Of a DNA stretch of 58,665 nucleotides, positions 38,846 to 46,174 are shown in pieces. This stretch comes from Comamonadaceae bacterium (GTDB lineage: Bacteria > Pseudomonadota > Gammaproteobacteria > Burkholderiales > Burkholderiaceae_C), in contig CANBRM010000004.1 in the NCBI GenBank assembly GCA_947371915.1, positions 1-58,665 of the forward strand. The letters run 5' to 3'. Under the pieces are notes generated by a model. That model had not been told where the DNA came from and made no database searches. It saw only the letters and a program-made list of their open reading frames with translations. The position numbers were made by a program, and so were the translations under genes. Every line of letters begins with the position of its first letter. Within the stretch, counting starts at the first letter, position 1.

Positions 38846-39240
38846 AAGCCATCACAACCCGTCTTTGTGCCCTGCTTTGCACCGTGCTCACCGGCTGTGC
38901 CAGCCTTGACCAGCAGATCACCGCAGCACCCGCTGACAGCCGCGTGATCGAGGCGCCACACATCAGCTGGATTGCGTCGACCGACATGAAAAAGATCTGC
39001 CATGCGCTTGGCCAAGTGGCCGGCAAAGGCTCGCTGGGTGAGAGCGACCACGGCTGCTCCATCTTCAACCCCAAGCTGCAAAGCTGCACGATTTTTACGT
39101 TACCGGAGACCTCACACGCGGTGCTTGGCCACGAGCTGCACCACTGCTTTGAGGGCCACTTTCACGCACAAGCCGCCATCGCAAAAACACTGGCCAACGC
39201 CCCTACCTGCAAGGCCCCAACCGAGGACAACATTCAATGA
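38842..39240 (+). CDS. Lipoprotein with HELHH zinc-metalloprotease motif
   Basis: 132 residues. The signal peptide ends in LTGC, a good lipobox, so Cys19 should be lipidated. The rest contains HELHH at 97-101, an HExxH zinc motif, followed by CFEGHFH. Five further cysteines (53, 72, 82, 102, 123) could form disulfides. It should be a small envelope-anchored metallopeptidase, or a descendant that still binds zinc. It lies in the early plus-strand operon, not in the lysis cassette, so spanin function is unlikely. Overlaps both neighbours by ATGA. Whether it is active and on which substrate is unknown. Confidence 0.7.
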   Translation: MKAITTRLCALLCTVLTGCASLDQQITAAPADSRVIEAPHISWIASTDMKKICHALGQVAGKGSLGESDHGCSIFNPKLQSCTIFTLPETSHAVLGHELHHCFEGHFHAQAAIAKTLANAPTCKAPTEDNIQ

Positions 39241-39413
39241 AAACAGCACCCACCGGCACCTACGTGCCCAGCACCCCACCCATGCGCCCAGGCTCGCAAG
39301 ATGCCTTCAAAAAACCTTCGCTGGTCAGCGGCAAACATGTCGACTACAAGCCCCCCGTGAGCGGCTGCGTAGGCGTGCTGAAAGACCGTCGCCAGCACAA
39401 CAACAACTACTGA
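39237..39413 (+). CDS. 58-residue protein, unknown
   Basis: Begins with an ATG that overlaps the lipoprotein stop. Rich in Pro, Lys and Gly (PTGTYVPSTPPMRPGSQ and KKPSLVSGKHVDYKPPV), with one Cys. Probably extended rather than globular. No recognised family. Tight coupling argues for a real gene. Confidence 0.55.
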   Translation: MKTAPTGTYVPSTPPMRPGSQDAFKKPSLVSGKHVDYKPPVSGCVGVLKDRRQHNNNY

Positions 39414-39430
39414 TCGCAAGGGTCCATCCA

Positions 39431-40027
39431 ATGAAAAAAGAAGAAATGGTCCAAGTGCTGCGCATGGCAGCGGTGAATGAAAACACCGTCACAGCCATGG
39501 CCAACAGCTATGACTTGGGGTATGAGCACTGCTTGGAGCAGGGTAAGCCACCCCAAGTGAAAAAGGGCATCGATCCAGCGGCTGAGTCTTTTACTGCGAT
39601 TTATGAAGCGGTCAATGGCTTGACGGACCAGCCAGCACAGCAGGAGCCTGTGCCCGTGGAGCTCGTTGGAGTGGAAGAGGCAATTAAAAAGGGCAATGGC
39701 TTTTGGAAGTCATGCACAGGATGCTACGAAACAAACGAAGGCCATCCACCGACTGGTGCGTTTTTTTCCCCGGTGTTCAAGTGTCACATGGGCCACGGAT
39801 GCAGCGAGTGCGGAGGCATTGGCGCAATTTGGGATGACACCGATTACGAGGCAATGGCAGATTACATGATGCTTGACGATGCCGCCCCGCAGCCAGCACA
39901 GCGCAAGCCGCTTCCACTTCCAAAAGGTAGCTGCGCAAGCGAATGGGGTGGCCGTGAAACTGGCCCATGCCTTTACACAAATGAGCAAGTGCTCGAAATT
40001 CTCGCCGCCCACGGCATTAAGGAGTAA
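39431..40027 (+). CDS. Cys/His-rich phage protein with possible zinc site
   Basis: 198 residues. The helical, acidic N-terminal half is followed by a cluster of Cys and His: SCTGCYETNEGHPP, KCHMGHGCSECGG (about 93-130). This could bind one or two zinc ions. The end (CASEWGGRETGPCLYTNEQVLEILAAHG) is a separate short unit. No family was recognised. Start has weak upstream purines only. It may interact with DNA or act as an inhibitor; no function can be read. Confidence 0.6.
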   Translation: MKKEEMVQVLRMAAVNENTVTAMANSYDLGYEHCLEQGKPPQVKKGIDPAAESFTAIYEAVNGLTDQPAQQEPVPVELVGVEEAIKKGNGFWKSCTGCYETNEGHPPTGAFFSPVFKCHMGHGCSECGGIGAIWDDTDYEAMADYMMLDDAAPQPAQRKPLPLPKGSCASEWGGRETGPCLYTNEQVLEILAAHGIKE

Positions 40028-40030
40028 GAC

Positions 40031-40258
40031 ATGCTCAGAGAAAACCTCAAAGTGGGAAGTCAATACAAATGGCGATACCAATCAGAAACACTTGTTTACC
40101 TTGGCAGGCATCAAGATCACCAGTTTTGTAGCGGCTGGTTCCAGTTCGCAAAAGTTGAAGACCAAACTAAAGTTTGGTGCGAGGTAAGAGCTGGAGACCT
40201 TGCACATATTGATGCAATACCAAGCGAAGCTGCCAACAGCACCAAGGCGCAGCCATGA
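40031..40258 (+). CDS. Small beta-rich protein, unknown
   Basis: 75 residues. GGAG in the end of the previous gene lies seven bases before the ATG. Sequence is aromatic and beta-rich (QYKWRYQSETLVYLGRH, WFQFAKVEDQTKVWCEV). It overlaps the next gene by ATGA. Similar short beta proteins in phage early regions are often inhibitors or unknown. No match recognised. Confidence 0.6.
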   Translation: MLRENLKVGSQYKWRYQSETLVYLGRHQDHQFCSGWFQFAKVEDQTKVWCEVRAGDLAHIDAIPSEAANSTKAQP

Positions 40259-40494
40259 GCACCACCGTCAAGATTCGCGTCACAGAAATTGCCCGCACCG
40301 ATCTGAGCATTTTGGTCACCGACGGAAAACGTCAAGCATGGGTGCCACTCAGCCAAGTGGAGGAAGAAATTAAGGAGCCTACGGGCCCCATGGCCATCGT
40401 GGCCACCACGGCCATCGTTGTGCAGGACTGGGTCGCGCAAGAGCGCGGCTTGGAGCCTAGCAGTGACGATATTTACACGTTGAATTTATTTTGA
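40255..40494 (+). CDS. Small phage protein, unknown
   Basis: 79 residues, overlapping the previous gene. A beta start (TTVKIRVTEIARTDLSILVTDG) with WVPLSQVEEEI and a hydrophobic helix (MAIVATTAIVVQDWVAQE). The first half recalls small OB/SH3-like folds. No family recognised. Confidence 0.55.
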   Translation: MSTTVKIRVTEIARTDLSILVTDGKRQAWVPLSQVEEEIKEPTGPMAIVATTAIVVQDWVAQERGLEPSSDDIYTLNLF

Positions 40495-40502
40495 GGTGCA
40501 CC

Positions 40503-40706
40503 ATGATTTCTATCATTGGATTTATTGCGCTGGTGTTGATCGGCGCTTGCCTTTGTATCGCGGGCCTTGGACTGGTTGCTGTGGATCGCATCTTCGGCGG
40601 CGGGTCATCATGGCTTGCGTGGGCATGGGTGATCGCAGGCGCTTGGATTATTACGGTGGCGCTGAGTAGTGTGCCGTTTGATTTCATGACGGGTGGTGCG
40701 GCATGA
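40503..40706 (+). CDS. Small two-helix membrane protein, unknown
   Basis: 67 residues with two hydrophobic segments (IISIGFIALVLIGACLCIA-like at about 2-20 and AWVIAGAWIITVALSS at 41-56) and GGG between. GAGG before the ATG serves as ribosome-binding site. The stop overlaps the next gene by ATGA. A phage early membrane protein could affect superinfection or host envelope, but nothing proves it. Confidence 0.6.
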   Translation: MISIIGFIALVLIGACLCIAGLGLVAVDRIFGGGSSWLAWAWVIAGAWIITVALSSVPFDFMTGGAA

Positions 40707-41071
40707 GCACCAAACGCGAACGCTATGAACTCGCTGCGCGTGCTGCTGGCCTGTCCATCACATGGAAAACCGGCAACTGCAAAGGTGGTCCGTTTGAGGC
40801 TGCATTTATTGGCGATAAACCTTGGCGGCCTGAGGATGATGATGGTGATGCGCTGCGGCTGGCTGTGACATTGGGATTATCCGTATGCGTGATTAATGAT
40901 ATGGGGTTCACCGGGGTTTACATACCCCAAGAGTACAGGGGTGGTAAGTACGACGTAGTAGCCCACCACCTTGAAAATCCACATGCACACCCCCTTGATT
41001 CAGACGCCCTTGCAGCAACTCGGCGAGCAATTTTTTTAGCGGCTATCGATATAGGAAAGGCCATGCTATGA
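40703..41071 (+). CDS. Phage ABA-sandwich/NinX-type protein
   Basis: 122 residues. WRPEDDDGDALRLAVTLGLSV and DALAATRRAIFLAAIDIGK are typical of the small 'phage ABA sandwich' proteins common in betaproteobacterial phages, often labelled NinX or DUF2591-like. The family's role is unknown. It overlaps the DUF4224 gene by ATGA. Confidence 0.75.
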   Translation: MSTKRERYELAARAAGLSITWKTGNCKGGPFEAAFIGDKPWRPEDDDGDALRLAVTLGLSVCVINDMGFTGVYIPQEYRGGKYDVVAHHLENPHAHPLDSDALAATRRAIFLAAIDIGKAML

Positions 41072-41331
41072 CCCCATGGCTCTCAGACTCCGAGATCGAC
41101 GACCTCTGCACCGGCCTTATCAACAACGCCGCCAAAATCCGCTACCTCCGCACCATGGGGCTGACTGTGCACAGCAGGCCCAATGGGCGGGCGTTGGTGA
41201 TGCGGTCGCACGCTGAAGAGGTTTTGTCGGGCGGTCAAAAAATCGCACCTGTGCAAACGTCTGTCCAAAAATCTGTGCCGAACATTGCGCAATACCGCGC
41301 CGCGTTTGGCAAAGCGATGAAGGCGGCTTAA
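41068..41331 (+). CDS. DUF4224 protein, candidate excisionase
   Basis: 87 residues. WLSDSEIDDLC, KIRYLRTMGLTVHSRPNGRALVMRSHAEE is the DUF4224 pattern, a small HTH-like family usually found immediately upstream of a phage integrase gene. It is one base from the integrase start here. The position and DNA-binding look suggest recombination directionality control, as for Xis. That role is inferred. Confidence 0.75.
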   Translation: MTPWLSDSEIDDLCTGLINNAAKIRYLRTMGLTVHSRPNGRALVMRSHAEEVLSGGQKIAPVQTSVQKSVPNIAQYRAAFGKAMKAA

Positions 41332-41332
41332 C

Positions 41333-42445
41333 ATGCCGCCTGTGGGACGTAAGCGCAAACAATCCAACACGGGGCTAGAGCCCCGTGTCTACCTCAAGTT
41401 TGGGGCGTATTACTACGTCCACCGCACGGGCAAGTGGGAGCGCATCGGCACTGACATAGAAGAGGCCAACCAGCGCGCCCGCCTGTACAACGACCCCAAT
41501 GGTTTGTTTGGCACGATGGTGTATTGGCTCGACATGTTTTTGGTCGATTGTGAGCAACGCGTAGCGGCTGGCCTGCTGGCCCAACGCACGCTGGAGGACT
41601 ACACCAGCGCGATCAAAGGCACCGACAAAAAGCCCGGCGCATTGCGTCAATTCTTTGCCCCGCCGATGACCCCGCTCGATGTGGAGCCATCGACCGTGCA
41701 AATCTTCCTGGACGTGAATGCCGAGCTTGGTCGCCCCGTGCCCGCCAACCGTGAAAAAGCTGCGCTGAGCAGCTGCATCAGTTGGCTCATTCGCACGGGC
41801 AAGGTGCAAGGCTTGGTGGTCAATCCGTGCCTACGGGCCAGCGGCATCAAGCGCAATACCGAGACCAAGCGCGACCGCTACGTGTCGCACGACGACTACC
41901 AAGACATTTGGGCTGTGGCGCACCCCTCTGTTCGCATGATGATGGCGCTGACCTACCGCACCTTGCAGCGCCCCGAGAGCGACATCATCCGCTGGACCAC
42001 CGACATTTTGTTGACCGAGGGCGGGCAACGCAAGCTGCAATTCACGCAGGCCAAGACCGGTAAAAAAATGAAGATCGCTATCGCGACCGAGCTGGACAAG
42101 ATGATCCGCGACAACTTGGGCGACGTGCCCAAACTTCGCCAGCCGCTCATTCGCACGCGTGACGGCAGCGCCTACACCTATGACGGCCTGAGCGCCATGC
42201 TGCGCCGGTCGTTCAAAAAAGCCAACGTGCTGCGCGCCAAACGTGGGCTGCCAAACATTGAAGGTTTTGGCTTCCGCGACCTCAAGGGCAAGGGCGCGAC
42301 CGATATGTGGCAAAGCGGCGTGTCCATCGAGCTGATCCAGCACTTGTGTGGCCACGAAGACAAGAGCACGACCGAGATTTACGTCAAGCAGCGGTGGCAA
42401 GAAACAGCGGTGGCCAATGCGGTGGCGCTATCTAATATCCAGTAG
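41333..42445 (+). CDS. int: Tyrosine-family integrase
   Basis: 370 residues. N-terminal arm-binding region, SAM-like core-binding domain (about 60-160) and catalytic domain. Catalytic residues: Arg213 in LQRPESD, Lys244 in TGKK, His341 in GHED, Tyr350 in TEIYVK. Box II, normally HxLR, reads RDLKGKGATD (315-324), so its first His is Arg and the conserved Arg is Lys318. It should recombine the 49-bp core in tRNA-Asn. The gene reads toward attR, its stop is 119 bases from the core, and its last codons include one arm-like repeat. The clear GATC-free surroundings give no other regulatory hints. Confidence 0.92.
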   Translation: MPPVGRKRKQSNTGLEPRVYLKFGAYYYVHRTGKWERIGTDIEEANQRARLYNDPNGLFGTMVYWLDMFLVDCEQRVAAGLLAQRTLEDYTSAIKGTDKKPGALRQFFAPPMTPLDVEPSTVQIFLDVNAELGRPVPANREKAALSSCISWLIRTGKVQGLVVNPCLRASGIKRNTETKRDRYVSHDDYQDIWAVAHPSVRMMMALTYRTLQRPESDIIRWTTDILLTEGGQRKLQFTQAKTGKKMKIAIATELDKMIRDNLGDVPKLRQPLIRTRDGSAYTYDGLSAMLRRSFKKANVLRAKRGLPNIEGFGFRDLKGKGATDMWQSGVSIELIQHLCGHEDKSTTEIYVKQRWQETAVANAVALSNIQ

Positions 42446-42511
42446 TTTTAGACCGAAAAACCGGACATTTATGGGCTTTTTTGCCGCTTTTCCGGATGAT
42501 TTTTTTAGATG
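42430..42511. promoter_or_regulatory. Right attachment-arm repeats
   Basis: ATCTAATATCCAGTAGTTT (42430-42448) and GATGATTTTTTTAGATG (42495-42511) repeat the two left-arm motifs at 1448-1466 and 1430-1445, with the order relative to the core conserved. A further perfect inverted repeat CTGCAT-GTAGA-ATGCAG lies at 42515-42531. Candidate integrase, excisionase or IHF region. Confidence 0.5.
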
Positions 42512-42564
42512 GGTCTGCATGTAGAATGCAGCATTTACGGGCCTTACAACTCGTTTTGGCGCAT

Positions 42565-42613
42565 GGACTGTTAATCCGTAGGTCCCTGGTTCGAGCCCAG
42601 GTCGAGGAGCCAA
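42565..42613 (+). repeat. attR core: displaced 3' end of the host tRNA-Asn gene
   Basis: Identical to 1329-1377. Five prime of it the sequence is phage and cannot complete a tRNA, so this is not a second tRNA gene. It is the original host end of the gene. Confidence 0.95.
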
Positions 42614-42620
42614 AAAAGTA

Positions 42621-42652
42621 AAGCCCCTGCATTCACGTGCAGGGGCTTTTTC
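42621..42652 (+). terminator. Native host terminator of tRNA-Asn, displaced by the prophage
   Basis: AAGCCCCTGCA-TTCACG-TGCAGGGGCTT followed by TTT, a perfect 11-bp stem, starting nine bases after the CCA of attR. It now lies 41 kb from the tRNA promoter. Confidence 0.92.
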
Positions 42653-42659
42653 TTGTGCG

Positions 42660-42687
42660 TACGAATCATCGATACCGATAATTCGTA
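42660..42687. promoter_or_regulatory. Inverted repeat upstream of the cupin gene
   Basis: TACGAAT and ATTCGTA are perfect complements separated by 14 bases that contain ATCGATACCGAT. It lies 17 bases before the bicupin start. A dimeric regulator could bind here; the regulator is unknown. Confidence 0.4.
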
Positions 42688-42703
42688 AAACCGCTATGAA
42701 GTC

Positions 42704-43420
42704 ATGACAACTTCAGCAGGCCTTATTTCAAACGCGCTCAGCCGATTAAAAAAACAGATGCAAATCAACACCGACTATTCACAAAAGATAGCCATCAATT
42801 CAACTGAAATGAACTGGGTTGAATCGCCTATGCCTGGCGTCGATCGAAAAATGTTGGAGCGCGACGGAGACGAAATTGCCAAAGCGACCAGCATCGTGCG
42901 TTACGCCCCTGGCTCAAGCTTCACGAGCCATCGCCATGATTTAGGTGAGGAGTTTTTGGTGTTGAGCGGGACGTTTGAAGACGAGTTTGGCCAATACCCA
43001 GCTGGCACTTATGTCAAAAATCCCCCGGGGTCCATGCACACGCCTTTCACGCAGCAGGGATGCACCCTCTTTGTGAAACTCCGGCACATGGCAGTGGACG
43101 ACAACGAGCGATGCGTGATCAACACCCAGTCAACACCTTGGTATCCGGGCATGGTGCCCGGTCTGTCCGTCCTACCTTTGTCTGAATCTGGCACCAGCCA
43201 CACCGCACTGGTGCGGTGGGCGCCGGGGACATATTTCAATCCACACCGACACTTCGGCGGCGAAGAGATCTTTGTCGTTGAGGGCGTTTTTGAAGACGAA
43301 CATGGACGCTACCCCCAAGGCTATTGGCTGCGCAGCCCGCACATGAGCGCGCACAAACCATTCAGCGTGGAGGGCTGCACCATCTTCGTCAAAACGGGTC
43401 ACCTCATGGCGGACCACTAA
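42704..43420 (+). CDS. Bicupin protein (ChrR cupin-like)
   Basis: 238 residues. Two cupin units follow each other: SHRHDLGEEFLVLSG (about 75-89) and PHRHFGGEEIFVVEG (about 181-195), each with the metal-binding HxH...E pattern and a later His (MHTPF, AHKPF). The arrangement resembles proteins with two ChrR cupin-like domains, which bind zinc or another metal and often act in oxidative-stress sensing or small-molecule oxidation. No anti-sigma domain is present. An internal ATG at 42758 may be the true start, since no good ribosome-binding site precedes 42704. It is 60 bases before the OsmC-YcaO gene and may be co-transcribed. Confidence 0.75.
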   Translation: MTTSAGLISNALSRLKKQMQINTDYSQKIAINSTEMNWVESPMPGVDRKMLERDGDEIAKATSIVRYAPGSSFTSHRHDLGEEFLVLSGTFEDEFGQYPAGTYVKNPPGSMHTPFTQQGCTLFVKLRHMAVDDNERCVINTQSTPWYPGMVPGLSVLPLSESGTSHTALVRWAPGTYFNPHRHFGGEEIFVVEGVFEDEHGRYPQGYWLRSPHMSAHKPFSVEGCTIFVKTGHLMADH

Positions 43421-43480
43421 GCCCAAAAACGGCCCCACCCCACCTGTCCGATCATCTGTATTACGTTCTGAACCTCATCT

Positions 43481-45667
43481 ATGGAAATCAAAGTCAACTT
43501 TCTCGACAAACTTCGCCTAGAGGCCAAGTTCGATGACTTCACCGTCGTTGCCGACCAGCCCATCCGCTATAAAGGCGATGGCTCGGCCCCTGGACCCTTC
43601 GATTATTTTTTGGCCTCATCGGCCCTGTGCGCGGCTTACTTTGTGAAGCTGTACTGCGACACCCGCAATATTTCTACCGAAAACATTCGGCTCTCGCAAA
43701 ACAACATCGTTGATCCGGAAAACCGCTATCAGCAGATTTTCAAGATCCAAGTGGAATTGCCATCAGACATTCAAGAGGTCGACCGCCGAGGCATTCTGAA
43801 CTCGATCGAGCGTTGTACGGTTAAGAAAGTGGTGCAAGCCGGGCCCGAGTTTGTCATTGAAGAAGTTGCTAATTTGGACGCCGATGCGCAGTCTTTGCTA
43901 ACGCTGAAGCCGTCCTCTGACGCCTGTACATTCATCACGGGCAAAGACCTGCCTCTGGAACAAACGATCGCCAACATGTCGGGGATTCTGGCTGGCCTAG
44001 GCATCAAGATTGAAATTGCCTCTTGGCGCAACATCATTCCCAATGTGTGGTCGCTCCACATCCGCGATGCCCATTCCCCCATGTGTTTCACCAATGGTAA
44101 GGGGTCGACCAAAGAAAGCGCTTTGGCCTCCGCATTGGGCGAATACATCGAGCGGCTCAACAACAACCATTTCTACGCGGGTGCCTTTTGGGGCGAAGAC
44201 ATCGCGAACGCCGCGTTTGTCCATTACCCGAATGAACGCTGGTTCAAGCCCGGTAAAAAAGACGCACTGCCCAAAGAAATTTTGGACGCGTATTGCCTGC
44301 CTATCTACAACCCCGATGGCGAGTTGCGCGGCTCGCACCTGATCGACACCAACTCAGGCAACGCCGAGCGCGGCATCTGCGCCCTGCCCTACGTGCGCCA
44401 GTCGGACGGCAAAGTGGTGTACTTCCCATCCAACTTGGTCGAAAACCTGTTCGTGAGCAACGGCATGAGTGCCGGCAACACGCTGGCCGAAGCCCAAGTG
44501 CAATGTCTGTCTGAAATTTTCGAACGCGCCGTTAAGCGCGAGATCATCGAAGGTGAAATCTGTTTACCGGATGTGCCACAAGACGTGTTGACCAAGTACC
44601 CCAGCATCTTGGCGGGGATTCAAGGTTTGGAAGAACAGGGCTTTCCGGTGCTGGTCAAAGACGCGTCACTGGGCGGCACCCACCCCGTGATGTGCGTGAC
44701 CTTGATGAACCCGCGCACCGGCGGTGTGTTTGCATCGTTTGGCGCGCACCCAAGTCTGGAAGTGGCGCTGGAGCGCAGCCTGACCGAACTGCTGCAAGGC
44801 CGCAGTTTTGAAGGCCTCAACGATTTGCCGCAGCCCACGTTCGAGAGCAATGCGGTCACAGAGCCCTACAACTTTGTAGAACACTTCATCGACTCCAGCG
44901 GCATCGTGTCATGGCGCTTTTTCAGCGCTAAAGCGGATTATGAATTTGTGGAATGGGATTTTTCTGGGCAAGGTGAAAACGCCAACGCAGAAGAAGCCGC
45001 CACCCTGTTGGGGATTCTTGAAGACATGGGCAAAGAGGTTTACACCGCGGTGTACGACCAGTTGGGTGCCATTGCTTGCCGAATTTTGGTGCCCGGTTAT
45101 TCTGAGATTTATCCTGTCGAAGATTTGATTTGGGACAACACCAACAAGGCCCTGCTGTTCCGCACCGACATCCTGAACTTGCACATCTTGGACGACGCCA
45201 GCTTGTCTGCGCTGCTGGATCGCTTAGAAAACAATGAGCTCGATGATTACTTAGACATTGCCACCTTGATCGGCATCGAGTTCGATGAAAACACGGTGTG
45301 GGGCCAACTGACCGTGCTCGAATTGAAGCTGCTGATCCATCTAGCTTTGAAGCAATTTGAAGAAGCCCATGAACTCGTGGGTGCCTTCCTTCAATACAAC
45401 GACAACACGGTCGAACGCAAATTGTTTTACCAAGCCCTGAACGTGGTGCTGGAAGTGACGCTCGATCCTGAACTGAACCTCGATGACTACGAGGCCAATT
45501 TCCGTCGCATGTTTGGCCAGGCACGCATGGATGCAGCCATGGGGTCGGCGGGTGGCACCGTGCGCTTCTTTGGGCTCACGCCAACGAGCTTGAAACTCGA
45601 AGGACTCGACAGGCACCATCGACTGATCGACAGCTACAGAAAATTGCATCAAGCGCGCGCCCGCTAA
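43481..45667 (+). CDS. OsmC-YcaO fusion protein
   Basis: 728 residues. The first 135 form an OsmC/Ohr-like domain (GDGSAPGPFDYFLASSALCAAYFVKLY around the conserved Cys). From about 160 a YcaO domain follows with its ATP-binding glutamates in KESALASALGEYIERLNN and EAQVQCLSEIFERAVKRE. The C-terminal 150 residues are helical and TPR-like. E. coli YcaO takes part with RimO in methylthiolating ribosomal protein S12; the fused OsmC form is a known separate family. No peptide-precursor gene is seen beside it, so a RiPP cluster is not supported. Function is likely a backbone or side-chain ATP-dependent modification, target unknown. Confidence 0.88.
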   Translation: MEIKVNFLDKLRLEAKFDDFTVVADQPIRYKGDGSAPGPFDYFLASSALCAAYFVKLYCDTRNISTENIRLSQNNIVDPENRYQQIFKIQVELPSDIQEVDRRGILNSIERCTVKKVVQAGPEFVIEEVANLDADAQSLLTLKPSSDACTFITGKDLPLEQTIANMSGILAGLGIKIEIASWRNIIPNVWSLHIRDAHSPMCFTNGKGSTKESALASALGEYIERLNNNHFYAGAFWGEDIANAAFVHYPNERWFKPGKKDALPKEILDAYCLPIYNPDGELRGSHLIDTNSGNAERGICALPYVRQSDGKVVYFPSNLVENLFVSNGMSAGNTLAEAQVQCLSEIFERAVKREIIEGEICLPDVPQDVLTKYPSILAGIQGLEEQGFPVLVKDASLGGTHPVMCVTLMNPRTGGVFASFGAHPSLEVALERSLTELLQGRSFEGLNDLPQPTFESNAVTEPYNFVEHFIDSSGIVSWRFFSAKADYEFVEWDFSGQGENANAEEAATLLGILEDMGKEVYTAVYDQLGAIACRILVPGYSEIYPVEDLIWDNTNKALLFRTDILNLHILDDASLSALLDRLENNELDDYLDIATLIGIEFDENTVWGQLTVLELKLLIHLALKQFEEAHELVGAFLQYNDNTVERKLFYQALNVVLEVTLDPELNLDDYEANFRRMFGQARMDAAMGSAGGTVRFFGLTPTSLKLEGLDRHHRLIDSYRKLHQARAR

Positions 45668-45736
45668 CAAAAGCGCCCTTGGCTTTAGGGGAAGATGCCG
45701 AACAAAGAGGACGGTCTATTACGGTACCCTCACTTC

Positions 45737-46174
45737 ATGCGACAACCTATTTTTCGCGGTCTCCTTCTTGCAAGTGTGTTGACTGGTATTTCAGCCAAGG
45801 CTTTGTGCTGCCCCACAATTTCTGCGGATGACCTCAAACTCACCTGCGATGTGACTTATGCAGGCGCGACACAAGAAATTGAGGTCTGCCCAACGCATGA
45901 GCCCTACAGACATGAAACGGTCAATATAGGTCACCGTTTTCTATTTAAAGCGGTACATGTCAAAGCTCAAGATCTGAGCCCCCGAATTGGGATTTACGTT
46001 TATTTCGCAGACAAGCAACCGCCGCTGCTGATACAACATGTCCAAATTCGCCCGCCCTATCCAAAGCTCCAAAATGGCGAATCTATTGACTTATTGGGCG
46101 AACAACACTTGTTTGCAGGCCCCTTAGAAAGAGAGCTGATTTATCGCTGCGTCGCAGGAAAGAATAGGCCATGA
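45737..46174 (+). CDS. Secreted protein, unknown
   Basis: 145 residues from ATG 45737, which starts a good signal peptide (QPIFRGLLLASVLTGISAKALCC); an earlier in-frame ATG at 45695 would add 14 polar residues. The mature part has several Cys (CCP, TCDV, EVCP, YRC) and beta character (RIGIYVYFADKQPPLLIQHVQI). No family was recognised. It overlaps the CapA-like gene by ATGA, so it may help that protein in the periplasm. Confidence 0.65.
   Translation: MRQPIFRGLLLASVLTGISAKALCCPTISADDLKLTCDVTYAGATQEIEVCPTHEPYRHETVNIGHRFLFKAVHVKAQDLSPRIGIYVYFADKQPPLLIQHVQIRPPYPKLQNGESIDLLGEQHLFAGPLERELIYRCVAGKNRP

Larger units (their letters stand above)
1329..42613. mobile_element. Complete-looking siphovirus prophage integrated in tRNA-Asn
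   Basis: The element is bounded by the 49-bp att repeats. It holds an integrase beside attR, a divergent CI/Cro control region, a replication gene, a Q-like late regulator, and full packaging, head, tail and lysis modules. All recognised structural genes are intact and in the order of lambda-type siphoviruses. The tail tip has the gene order of alphaproteobacterial gene transfer agents. No insertion sequence or broken structural gene is seen, so inducibility is plausible. Length is about 41.3 kb. Head genes have low but clear family resemblance; several early genes are unrecognised. Confidence 0.95.

Noticed and set aside
42565-42613. Second tRNA gene
   Set aside because: Only the 3' half matches; the 5' half is phage sequence that cannot form an acceptor or D-arm.
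43481-45667. RiPP biosynthetic cluster around YcaO
   Set aside because: No precursor peptide, dehydrogenase or exporter gene nearby, and the OsmC-YcaO fusion is a separate known family.
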